Below are positions 11,657 to 20,844 of a stretch of DNA of 64,000 nucleotides, piece after piece (position 1 is the first letter of the stretch; each line of letters starts with the position of its first letter). Origin of the DNA: Cladopsammia gracilis. Taxonomy: Eukaryota > Cnidaria > Anthozoa > Scleractinia > Dendrophylliidae. The position numbers were made by a program, and so were the translations under genes. The notes under the pieces are model-generated. The model saw only the letters and a list, made by a program, of their open reading frames with translations, had not been told where the DNA came from and searched no databases. The DNA lies in the NCBI GenBank assembly GCA_022457155.1, contig JAJGOT010000320.1, forward strand, positions 186,001 through 250,000. The letters are read 5' to 3'.

Positions 11657-12578
11657 CAGTCGGACCTCAATTAAGCGGCCACCCTCAGGACTTTGAAAAG
11701 TGGCTGCTTAATAGAGGTTGGCCGTTTAATAGAGGTGCAATATAAATTGGATAGAAACGGCAGTCAACGTAATTTTATTGCCTCTATATAGCAAAACGCT
11801 TGTTGAAAAGTGAACATATGTGAAGATAAATGCAAAAATCATTGAAACAAAAAAGTAAGTGCCCTGTATTTGCGCATTCCGTGCAAAGTTGAAGTTCTAA
11901 CACAGAGAGCATGTAGTCGATAAGTACAGTATTTTTTTAGTGTTGAGTATGTACAGAAAAATATGCAAATCTATGTAACAAAACATCAAGTTTCTTAGGC
12001 CTTTTTTTCATCAACAGTCTGTAAAAATTTTAGCTTAAAATATTTCACGGACGATTGATTTAAAATAATCCGTCACTGCTGTTTGCCGTTGTGGAGCTGG
12101 GAGTTGTAACGAGGAGATCAAGTCATTTGCCTTTCCGATAGATAGGACAAGGTCCTGGAAACCATGAAAAAGTGTCGTAGTTGATCGGTGATGCGCTTGG
12201 CCTCTGCAAGGCTCTTGATTGATGGCTCCTCTAATTCCTTGTCGTAGTTGTCATCTGATAGAGGTGTCTTCTGAAACGAACTGAACGTCTAGATCATCAT
12301 TTAGCAACTCACTTCTGACTTCACTTCTATCACCTTCATGTTATCTGTCACCATTTCGCTTAAAAAGATAATTTGCTGGCCGCTTAATGGAGGTAAAAAA
12401 ACAATAAATACTAAACTTGCAACAGCAAAAAGGTGGCCGCGGCCGCTTAATAGAGGTGGCCGTTTAATAGAGGGATCGAATACAGCACTTTACTGACAAA
12501 TAATTCGGGACTTTGGAAAGTGGCCGCTTAAGGGAGGGTGGCCGCTTAATAGGTGGCCGCTTAATAGAGGTCCGACTG
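11657..12578 (-). mobile_element. Deleted pogo/Tigger-like DNA transposon with TA target duplication
   Basis: The element starts CAGTCGGACCTC at 11657 and ends GAGGTCCGACTG at 12578, both flanked by TA, as expected for the Tc1/mariner-pogo group. The terminal regions carry several subterminal copies of GGCCGCTTAATAGAGG. On the minus strand between about 12060 and 12360 a broken frame ends in Arg-Gln-Thr-Ala-Val-Thr-Asp-Tyr-Phe. That resembles the C-terminal tail of pogo/Tigger transposases (family resemblance from memory). The rest of the transposase is gone. It sits in the first intron of the module locus. Confidence 0.75.
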
Positions 12579-12667
12579 TATTGTTATTTGGCCCCCATTG
12601 GGTTAAGATGATTAATGACTGATTTTTATAAAAACACATTCTTCTCTTTTACTTTTTGTTCCTTTAG

Positions 12668-12968
12668 CATTCAGCAGAAAACTGTACAATGAAAGCTGCT
12701 TTGCTGTTCGTTGGATGTTTTCTTGTGGCATTTCGAACAACGGCATCCCTGAGTTGCATTCGGCCATGCTCCAGAGTACATTGTTCAACTCCTGTGGACT
12801 GTAAGGGAGGCACAGTGAAGGACATTTGTGGTTGCTGCACTGTTTGCGCTAAGGTGGAGGGGGAGAGGTGTGGAGGACAATGGCAGACTGAAGGACGATG
12901 TGACTCAGGTCTTAAATGCAGTGTAAGAGATGGACGATTAAAGGCAGGAGTAGGCCTTTGTGAACCTG
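12668..12968 (+). CDS. Exon: signal peptide and IGFBP N-terminal domain
   Basis: The acceptor TTCCTTTAG ends at 12667; 21 untranslated bases precede the ATG at 12689. The first ~20 residues are hydrophobic (Leu/Phe/Val-rich) and end at a Thr-Ala-Ser-like cleavage site. The remainder has 12 cysteines with the GCCxxC core of IGFBP N-domains, and the exon ends at phase 1 before GTTAGT. A partial frame of the same type occurs in HTRA1 and IGFBP7, where IGFBP is likewise followed by Kazal. Confidence 0.88.
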
Positions 12969-15900
12969 GTTAGTTCTCTCTTTAGCTGAGCTTTTTTTGA
13001 GTTTCTGAGCCTGGGGGTCACATTGTGCCCCCCCCCCCCCCCCCCCCCCTCGTAACTTCAAGAACGTTAAGGCCATGACAATGAGACCTAGAGGGTACAT
13101 AGTATGTCCAAAAGTGTCTCCTTTGCGGTCCGCACAGTGGAACGATAACGTCATATGACGTAGTTATTAGGTAATTAGTTATACGGTCGCCATCTTGGAT
13201 CCGCCATCTTGGATTTCTGGAATTTTTTAAAACCTCTTAAAAACTGTCCAAATTGACTCAAAATTAATCAAAACCAATAAATAAATGCTAAATGACGTAA
13301 AAATATAAAAGTTATACCAATAAACATTGTTTTTCTTCATTCAAAGGCATAAATATGCAAATTTCAAAAAAAAACGTGGCTGTCGAAATCTTGTTGCCAT
13401 GGAAACATCAAGTCACGTGATCAAAAATTGTCATATGAAATTGTTGCCAGATAAATTTTAGGAAAAGTCACAAAATTTGATGGCGTTTTAACACATATTA
13501 AAGAAGTTATGAATGTTGAAATTTAGCGCGGGCACTTTGTGCCCCCCAGGCCAAATAGGGTTAACGTTTGATCGTTTGCAGGGGTGTAACCATTTTTTGC
13601 AAAGGGTGATGGGGGGAGAGGGGGAGATATAAGACGATATGTATAAACTTATGTCATTTTATTTCCTCTAAAGCTATTTGCAGGTTAAAGAAGTGTGGCT
13701 TCCGTGAGGTGTGTTCCTTAGGCAACGATGGTTTTCCTCTCTGCTCCTGTCGTCAGGATTGTGGCAAGTACAAGCACAAGCCCGTGTGTGGCTACTCAAA
13801 TGGCAAACAATACAACAACAAATGTGACTTACATAGAGAGGAGTGCACTACAGGGCATGTTATAGGAGTCATGCAAGGACCCTGTAAAAGTTAGTACATA
13901 TACATGTATATATCCCAGTAATTTACAGTGGATAGATTTAGGGTAGGGGGCTGCTCCCATCTTGCAAGTAAAATTAGACCCAAAGGGCTGAAACATTTTA
14001 CTTCCCCCCAGCCTTTTTTCGCCAGGGTCCAGGGGACTTGGGCATGTACCCTCCTTTGAGAAATGGCTCAAAAGGGAAAGAAATGCCTCAGCTGACACAA
14101 TTGAAATCAAGAATTGTTGTTTAAAAGGAAGCAGACATCATGTTTTTGGAAACGTGGGAGTTAACTCACTAAGAAAACATTACTAAGAAAAAGTCTGGTA
14201 TTGTAGTGTAATATGTCAATGTAAGAAATAACTTAGGCTTACTTTAGGAAAAAGTATATAATTAAAATAAAGTAATGAAATATTTATTTATTGCTAGAGT
14301 GCTACCATGGAAACAAGACATACTTATTTGGCGAGACACGAAAAGGCAAAAATCCATGTGAAAACTGGTATGTTTACATTGAGTGCTGCATGGACTACTG
14401 CATTTGAAAGGGTTTGCCCCTTGGGGAAAACCCCTCCTATATGAAAGTTTACTGCATAACCTCGGCCTAAGGGTAGGCTGGGATGTGGGAACTTAGAGGC
14501 CCTGCCAGGGTAAATTTCGACAGGCGACATGACCCAAAAAGTAGTAACAGCACGTAAAATGAAATTGCGACAAACTGAGACAATCTTTCTCGGCACAATT
14601 CCGACAGCGACATCAAAGCTGAAAATTAGCAACAAAGAACAGTGGACTTTGGCATATTTTTTCACCAATTTGAGGTCCTTGGACAGTTGGTCTAAAAATG
14701 TTGTTCGCAAGTCAGTTACCATAAATGGCTATAGTAGCATGTTACGTGTTCGATGCGCACCGAACGATAACTGAGCTATTGTAGAACGGCGTTTCTTTAT
14801 AACGTACCATTATCCACCTTTTCTAAAATTCCGACAAACTATGTTCCTTCAATTTCCGACAGCGACGTAAAGCATTGTTAAAACACCGACATGAGACATT
14901 TTAAAATTCAGACAAACGACACGGGGACCCCCCCCCCCCCCACCCCCTCCCCCTGGCAGGGCCTCAACTTAGTGTAAAGGGTACAGGGAGGGAAAAACTG
15001 AGTTAGACCCCCTGAGAATTAATCTTTTCAGTCAAAGCAATTTTGCTTTATGTGAGACCTTTATCCTCTAGCCGATCACCTTTTATTGTCTTTTTGGTCA
15101 TGATTGGGTTGTCGACAAATTACTGGTAAATCTTTCCAATGGCAGATCAGTTATACAATGTACTACATGAATTTACATATGAATTTATCTTATCAGACAG
15201 ACAGAGGCTTTATATTGTTGTGCCTCAGAGAAAACATCGCAAAAGCCAGATATATTTTTTTCTTTTATGTTATGAAGCAATTGTTTGCATGGAGAATGGA
15301 AGTGTCGCAGGACATCCCAATGTGAACAACAAAAGCCCAGGAGCTGTACTGTCATTGTAGATTCCTTGGGAAGGAGTATTGAGTCTGATTGTCCCAGAGG
15401 TTTTTGGTGCAAGGTTCAGATTCCAGGAATCCCAGATGCCGGGATTCCTGAAGTTGCTGTGTGTGTACCGGGAGAGCCAACAGGTACATTTGGAGTTGTT
15501 TTCTTTTCTTGAATCTATCAAAGTTTTCAACAAGAAATTGTGTAAAATAATTAAATAAAATGTCTGCATGAGCAATTTTTTTAATGTAAGTATAAGGCTA
15601 GGTGTTCTTTGTGACGTAAAATGGTGTTCTCTGTACTGCCCATTGCAATGTCAGCTATGCTTTTCTCTTTCAGATGGTGAAGCTATTGTTACAACAACAG
15701 CATCAACATCAGCTGCACGATTACAAGGTTACTTAATTAAAATGTTGTGCACCAATAACCGCAGTAAAACGCATGCGAGCAAGTCACCATTTTGGTTATA
15801 CTTTTTATTGGTTGAGAAAGGATGCAAAACCGAAGCATTTGCGAAATTAATTTCGACACTTTGAGCAGTTTTCAATTGAATGCCGTAAAACCAAAACTAA

Positions 15901-18375
15901 CGTGATCACTCTGACCAATCACAACAGACGCAGACAATCCAATGAACCAATTATTATTAAAATATGTTATTAGGGCAGTTTTCAATTAAGTGTGCTAAAA
16001 CCAAAACCAAAGTAATTACTCTGACCAATCACGGCAATCGTAAACAATCCAATGAACCAATCAGAGGTCGAAGCAATTACATGTCGGCGGCGCCAAGCGC
16101 GGGAAAACGCGTGCGAGCAAGTCACGATTGGTTTTGGTTTTAACTCTGATTGGTTAATAAAGTGGCGCGAGATTTTTTAGCCAATCACAAAGCGTAGCAA
16201 TGCAAAACCAAAGCAGATGTGTAATTACTTTCGACACTCAATTGAAAACCGCTCTATACTTGCACCAATCTCCAGGTAGAGAGCCTCCAGCACAGTGCTT
16301 GGAAGAACCAAGTGTCGGCCCATGCAAAGCTGCATTCCGCCGCTGGTATTACGACAAGGCTAAGAGAAAGTGCGCAGAGTTCCTATATGGGGGATGCCTT
16401 GGAAATAACAACAATTTCTACACCAAAACAGCTTGCAAGAATTTCTGCATGCAGCGAAACAGAAGTAAGTATCATTAGTGTCAATGCCTTTTTTACCCTT
16501 TGATATTTTTTCCAAGTCGTTTTATTTTCATTCTTCACAGCATGTTTTCTCTGTTGTTGCCCTAACAGCCAGAAAAAAAAGTTGCTTACTTAAATGAAAA
16601 CGATATAAAAAATGTGTAACAATGTCGTTTCTCTCAGGTTCCGAACTAGTTGTCAGACACACGTCTCCGCCTGAAATGGAAAAGACCAGTACCCCAGGTA
16701 GACGTTTGTCTATATTGTAATGCAATCTAAAAACCATCGTAGCCGTTTGCACATTTGTGACTATAGTCAAACCTGTATTAACCAGACTCCTTTATTAAAC
16801 GGTCAGTATTGAGTCAGTACGTACAGGAAAACTCCCCAATTCCCCATTTACTATACGAAAGAATACCTCTTTTATGCGGACACCCTGTATTAAGCGGGCA
16901 CTAGAGCATTTCCGAGGATGTCCGCTTAATACATGTTTGACTGTATTTATCTTCATCCCCATACCTGATGCGAGATATGGGAGGTAATGACTGAAGGCGG
17001 CTTGTAGCTTTAACAAGATGCATTATCCGTGATCTCCTTCGGAAGTTACAAAGAGGACGTCTGAGAGATGTGTACATTTTAGTTTAAATGAAGACAATGT
17101 AAAGGAGTATTGTCGACAGGGAAACGTTTCACAGAGAAGGCGACAAGACAAAGACAAGACCCCATAAATAATTGAAATTGTAGCACTTGTGAAGATTATA
17201 ACTTGATTTAAACACACTTAAAGCGTAGGGAGTTGTCAATGACTTGACTAATCGCAGTAACCTCGGAGCATCTGGGACACGCCTCTCCTTCGCCTCAGCT
17301 CCCGAACGCCCCGAGGATCCAAGGCTCGTGCGATGCTTAGGGCTGCACCGAAGCAAAACATAAAACCGGAAATATAACGTCCAGTTGTTAAAATCAATTG
17401 GCAGTTAAGTTTTAGTTTCTGTAGCGTTTAGATGCACTCCCATGTTTTTGGGATGCTAGTAGGGTTTTCCCCCACCCCCACCCCCATTCCAAGTATATTT
17501 TGCTAGGTTCCCCTTTGGTTTCTCTGGTCCGTTCACTGGTACCCAACTGTGCACTTGGATGGAAGTCTTGTGATAGAAAGCAAGGAGATGGCGGTGTGAC
17601 TAGCCGTCATCGGACCATCCAACTTCAAGTCTAATATCGTGACGTGATAGCAACATGTTCTCCACGCTTTCACCTCCCATAAGGTAAGCGCTCTATGACC
17701 AGCCATGGAAAAAATCCTCTACAGGAGACGGGAGTTGGAACGTGGTCTTAAGAGAAACTTTAAACGTCTATCTCTTAAAGTGCTTCATCGTGAATCGACC
17801 TTGCCACATGATAGTCCACTGCGTAGCACGGCTTCTCACAGGACGCTATCTGTATTCGTTCGGACCGCAAAAGAAACCCATCAGCAAGCCCCTTTTCATC
17901 GTGGACCAGTTGAACCACGTAATAAATTACTGCTAAATGTACATGTCACATATCAGCTTAGATTTAGATCTATTTTTAACCATCCTAACTGATTCACGGG
18001 TTGTTTAGCTTCAACTTGTGAATCGAGCCATAACTGTTTTAAAAATAATTCCCCTGTTTTTAGTAAATATGTGCTTTTCCGTTACACGCAGAACCACCCG
18101 TTGAAATGTGGACAGAAGTGTGTATCTTGCCTGCGGAAACAGGGCCTTGCCGCGCATCTTTTTCCCGCTGGCATTTTAACTCTTTTATCAAGAAGTGTAT
18201 AAAGTTCTTGTACGGTGGCTGTAATGGAAACATGAACAATTTTCGCACCAAGGCAGAGTGCAAGAAACGCTGCATGAAAAGAAGAATCAGAGCACGCGCA
18301 AGGACCGCTGTACTCTGGTACGCGGGCGCTCTTAGGCGACGTAGTGCTGCCTACGGGAGGTTTCACCAAGGCTAA
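12668..18375 (+). CDS. Secreted IGFBP-Kazal-VWC-Kunitz-Kunitz protein (spliced, 452 residues)
   Basis: The ATG at 12689 opens a 452-codon spliced frame. Exons: 12668-12968, 13674-13889, 14298-14367, 15278-15483, 15674-15727, 16276-16464, 16638-16697, 18092-18375. Modules in order are a signal peptide (about residues 1-20), a 12-cysteine IGFBP N-domain (22-93), follistatin/Kazal (95-166), VWC (167-258), a Thr/Ser linker, Kunitz 1 (about 277-338), a second linker, Kunitz 2 (about 359-420) and a very basic tail to a TAA at 18375. All module boundaries use phase-1 introns, the usual sign of exon shuffling in extracellular proteins; only the intron inside VWC is phase 2. By family knowledge, IGFBP and VWC modules bind growth factors, and Kazal/Kunitz inhibit serine proteases. 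The layout recalls vertebrate WFIKKN (WAP, follistatin/Kazal, Ig, two Kunitz, NTR) but is not the same. The ligand is unknown. An alternative is that this is the 5' half of a longer gene reaching 30052. Confidence 0.85.
13006..13548. mobile_element. MITE-like element with CCTGGGGG...GTGCCC inverted ends
   Basis: The sequence near 13006-13035 (GCCTGGGGGTCACATTGTGCC then a C tract) is an imperfect reverse complement of 13527-13548 (GGGCACTTTGTGCCCCCCAG). The interior is non-coding and includes two CGCCATCTTGGAT repeats at about 13190-13215. It lies in the intron between the IGFBP and Kazal exons. Confidence 0.55.
13674..13889 (+). CDS. Exon: follistatin/Kazal module
   Basis: A 216-base phase 1-1 exon. 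Its first part, KKCGFREVC, resembles a follistatin N-terminal hairpin. It is followed by a Kazal-type core with the VCGYSNGKQYNNKCDLHREEC signature and a final GPCK. The Kazal consensus is C-x(n)-C-x(7)-C-x(6)-Y-x(3)-C. Only the acceptor at 13673 keeps the frame; using CAG at 13683 would give an immediate TAA. Role: protease inhibition or, in follistatin context, ligand binding. Confidence 0.85.
14298..15483 (+). CDS. Two exons encoding one split VWC module
   Basis: Exon 14298-14367 (70 bases, phase 1 to 2) encodes the first VWC half, including CYHGNKTYLFGE. Exon 15278-15483 continues with NCLHGEWKC and a longer second half ending in a Gly/Pro/Ile repeat and a final Cys. Ten cysteines are present in total, as in VWC. 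The second half is longer than usual (about 68 codons), and its CPRGFWC segment is not a canonical CCPxC ending, so it is a divergent VWC. The phase-2 split inside the domain is repeated exactly at 28927-29475. Confidence 0.8.
14488..14970. mobile_element. MITE-like element with CTTAGAGGCCCTGCCAGGG inverted ends
   Basis: CTTAGAGGCCCTGCCAGGG near 14492 is the imperfect reverse complement of CCCTGGCAGGGCCTCAACTTAG near 14950-14972, next to a C tract. Inside, TTCCGACAGCGACAT-type motifs recur several times, producing the short plus and minus frames seen there. It lies within the intron that splits the VWC domain. Confidence 0.55.
15674..15727 (+). CDS. Exon: Thr/Ala/Ser linker 1
   Basis: After TTTTCTCTTTCAG, a 54-base phase 1-1 exon encodes a short Thr/Ser/Ala-rich linker, likely O-glycosylated (inference). 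The donor CAAG|GTTACT is weak-to-moderate. It joins VWC to Kunitz 1. Confidence 0.7.
15735..15970. mobile_element. Partial copies of the GAGCAGTTTTCAATTGA MITE family
   Basis: This segment matches the right half of the 15971-16256 element (AAAACGCATGCGAGCAAGTCAC, then CAAAACCGAAGC, then TTTCGACACTT). It then runs into a second left end, GAGCAGTTTTCAATTGA, with its own CCAATCA motifs. It appears to be nested or tandem insertion of the same family. Confidence 0.7.
15971..16256. mobile_element. MITE, TAGAGCAGTTTTCAATTGA family, copy A
   Basis: The left end at 15971 and the right end at 16251-16256 are inverted repeats of about 35 bases (AGCAGTTTTCAATT...GTAATTAC) flanked by TA. The body is shared almost base for base with 60780-61065, including CGGCGGCGCCAAGCGCGGG and AAAACGCGTGCGAGCAAGTC. 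It carries several CCAATCA/TGATTGG boxes. Its right end lies only 19 bp upstream of the Kunitz 1 exon. Confidence 0.85.
16276..16464 (+). CDS. Exon: Kunitz domain 1
   Basis: A 189-base phase 1-1 exon holds a complete Kunitz/BPTI domain with six cysteines: the GPCK reactive loop, an RWYYD strand, the FLYGGC core and the final CKNFC. The P1 residue following the second cysteine is Lys, which favours trypsin-like targets (family knowledge). Kunitz folds are also used as cnidarian channel toxins, but the modular matrix-type context here argues against that. The acceptor CTCCAG at 16275 and the donor GAA|GTAAGT are both clear. Confidence 0.9.
16638..16697 (+). CDS. Exon: linker 2
   Basis: A 60-base phase 1-1 exon between TTTCTCTCAG and CCAG|GTAGAC encodes a Pro/Thr/Ser/Glu-rich spacer between the two Kunitz domains. 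Confidence 0.7.
16764..16943. mobile_element. Short TAGTCAAACCTGTATTAA inverted-repeat element (Tc1/pogo-like MITE)
   Basis: The left end TAGTCAAACCTGTATTAA at 16764 pairs with the right end TTAATACATGTTTGACTG ending at 16943, and both are flanked by TA. Internal AAGCGG-type motifs resemble the larger pogo-like element at 11657. Confidence 0.7.
18092..18375 (+). CDS. Exon: Kunitz domain 2 and basic C-terminal tail
   Basis: The acceptor TTACACGCAG ends at 18091. The six-cysteine Kunitz domain has a GPCR reactive loop (P1 Arg), FLYGGC, and a CKKRC end. It is followed by about 30 residues unusually rich in Arg (RIRARAR) and a TAA at 18373-18375. A basic tail after a terminal Kunitz is known from TFPI, where it binds heparin, so a matrix-binding role is plausible here (inference). 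One weak phase-1 donor (GGCGAC|GTAGTG, GT at 18341) could splice past the stop to later exons. Confidence 0.88.
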
Positions 18376-20090
18376 CTCAACAATCAACATCCGACTTTGT
18401 TCAGATGGTATACAGAGAAATGCACGTACAACGCCACAACCAAATATTATGAAGCTGCTGTTTATGAAGACATATATCCATGTTCAACGTTGAAATCGTA
18501 TTATACGTTGAATACCTTATAGCAAAAGGCATTTCTAAGATTAGTGGATAGTTCAGGAGGCTAGGCGTAAAGGGACCCCACCCAGTGAGATCAATCTATA
18601 GTCTCATATCTCAAAGATTCCTTGGTGAAAGATTCACAACTGATACATGAATTGTGTCATCACTGGTATCAAGTCATACTGTTAATAGCTTTCTTACTAA
18701 CATTTGAACACAATGGTTTAATGTACACTTAACTGTAAGGGCGAGTGAAACTATATGCAAAGAAACCAGAAAAGTGTTATTTATAGCCAGGAGAGAAATC
18801 AATATATAATGCCCAGGCACAGTTTAAATATACCGTAAACAAACATTAATCTCTTTTTAGAATAACAGTAAAAGCGTTTAATATCACTTTCATGACCGAA
18901 AATGTATACATTTTTGTAAGTTCAAGATGAACGTCTGAAATTTTGAGTTTGAGTTATTTTGATATTTAACTTCTTTTCTATCATTTATGTTACTGTAGTT
19001 GCGTTACGACTTTTCACAAGTTTTGTGGTATAAATAAGCCATTCCAGTGAAACTTCGAGTTTTTGCCGTTATGTTTTTTCTTTTTTTAGTAAATTTCTTT
19101 GCTTTCGTCACTTTAAGCGATTTTTTTCATTTTATTTCAATATTATAAAGCATGCTTAAAGCAGTCTCCTGGCATCGCCATATTACCAGCCGGGACAGTG
19201 TCCCGACAGTGTCCCGACAGCTAAGTGTCCCTTTAACATTTTTATTGCCAAGAGTGACACTCACAATTAAGAAAAATCCAAATTTTAGAAAGTACAAAAA
19301 CGAGAACAGCACCAAAGGAAAGTAATGCTGAAGATGAGTTTTCAGTTGAAGTGTACGGCGACTCAAAAGTAGGAACACCTTTTGGAACATAATACACAGT
19401 ACCACAGAAAAGTACCGTCTAGGTCACAATGGTGAAAACCAAGGCAAAATTTAATACAAGTAACAAGATGTTATAACTTACAACTCAAACGTGTAACAGA
19501 TCTAGAAACGCTAGATTGCGTGTTAATAAATCATATGTATATGTAATCATCTGATTTTTATTTTAGCAATGGCGTCTACGCGCTTATTTCCTCAATATAA
19601 CTGTTGTGCTCAAAGTAGATTTATGTACACTTCAAAAACAATATATTCATTACCAACACATTGACGTGAATTAAATTCAGCAATTGAATTGTAAGACGCT
19701 GGTGCAGCAGAAGACTTATAATAAGTTAGCAAGTAAATCATATTTTGGTTAGTGTGGAATATTAAACAATATACATTATCATTTGTATTTAGCTGGTCAG
19801 TAATCAGATATATCCAACGTGTCGCACTTACCTCGTGTCACTTGTAGGCTCACTGCAGCCATTTAATAGTTAAATAATGTATAAATAAGACAAAACTCTG
19901 ATAAAACACCTAATTGATCGTTTACAACGAATACAAATGTGTCCAAAACTGTTAACTTCATATGATGAGAGTTTTATGTTTCATAATGACAGTCAGTTTC
20001 TAATCTGGTTTAAAAGAAGAAACCATCAGTGCCAACAGGGTTTGGTCTCTTGGCTGTTGAGGAATATTTTCACTTATATACATAGTAATT
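18376..20090. other. 3' UTR or intron of the module locus
   Basis: AT-rich DNA with no module-coding exon found. A candidate AATAAA at 19525-19530 could end a short transcript whose stop is at 18375. A small GTGTCCCGACA repeat is at about 19197-19220. Confidence 0.35.
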
Positions 20091-20094
20091 TGAT

Positions 20095-20560
20095 TCTGAT
20101 TATGTTGTTGATATTAATGATGAGGTTGATAACACTGGAGGTGATTATGATTGTTGTTATTGCGGTTTGTGATTAGGATGATGTTTTTGGTTGGTAGTGA
20201 TTCTAATGATAACTTTTATGATAATGACGTCGATGTTCATCATCATCATCATCATCATAACTTTATTAATGTGTCAATAATGTGTTGATTTAATATTGAT
20301 AGTTGGTGATGATGATCACGAAGATGATGCTGAGGATGTTGGTGAGGACAATGATGATATTGGTACTATGCTATTAATGGTGATGTTGATGGTGATGGTG
20401 GTGATGATGGTGATGGCGACGATGTATTTGGTCATTGCGATGGTGATGGTGATGATCTGATGATGATGATGGTGATGATGATGATGATGATGATGATGGT
20501 AATGATGATTAGGATGTTGATGGTGATAATGATGATGATGATTGTGGAAGTGATGATTAT
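20095..20560. repeat. GAT/GATGGT microsatellite region
   Basis: About 460 bases of (GATGAT)n and (GATGGT)n interrupted by short unique pieces. It is intronic or intergenic. Open frames within it are artefacts of the repeat. Confidence 0.95.
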
Positions 20561-20784
20561 TACATTAAATGATAATGATCAGTTTACTGACGCATGGTCT
20601 TTTATCTTAAAGCTGTAAATTAAGTCAGGTGTACAAAGAATATGGTTTTAATTAATAAAATGAATGAGATTATGCAGTTTCTCCCAAACTATCACAAACT
20701 TACAAGCTGCATTTAAGTGACAAGGAATTCAGACGTGGACAATTTAAACTAAGAGTAGTTTTTCTTCTTTTCTTTCGCCAACAG

Positions 20785-20844
20785 TTTCAACATTGCCAAC
20801 CACTTCAGTGTCTAGCTTGTCATCTTCCACCTCAGTTACCTCAG
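20785..20844 (+). CDS. Exon: Ser/Thr linker 3
   Basis: Between TTCGCCAACAG and CCTCAG|GTGAGA, 60 bases encode an almost pure Ser/Thr/Leu/Val linker at phase 1-1, the same length and phase as linker exon 16638-16697. This similarity is the main reason to link the two halves of the locus. Confidence 0.6.

Noticed and set aside
13674..13683. Alternative acceptor CTATTTGCAG for the Kazal exon
   Set aside because: Joining at 13684 in phase 1 gives an immediate TAA; the acceptor at 13673 keeps the frame.
18092..18390. Minus-strand frames across the Kunitz 2 exon
   Set aside because: The plus strand encodes a complete Kunitz domain with exact cysteine spacing; the reverse frames are shadows.
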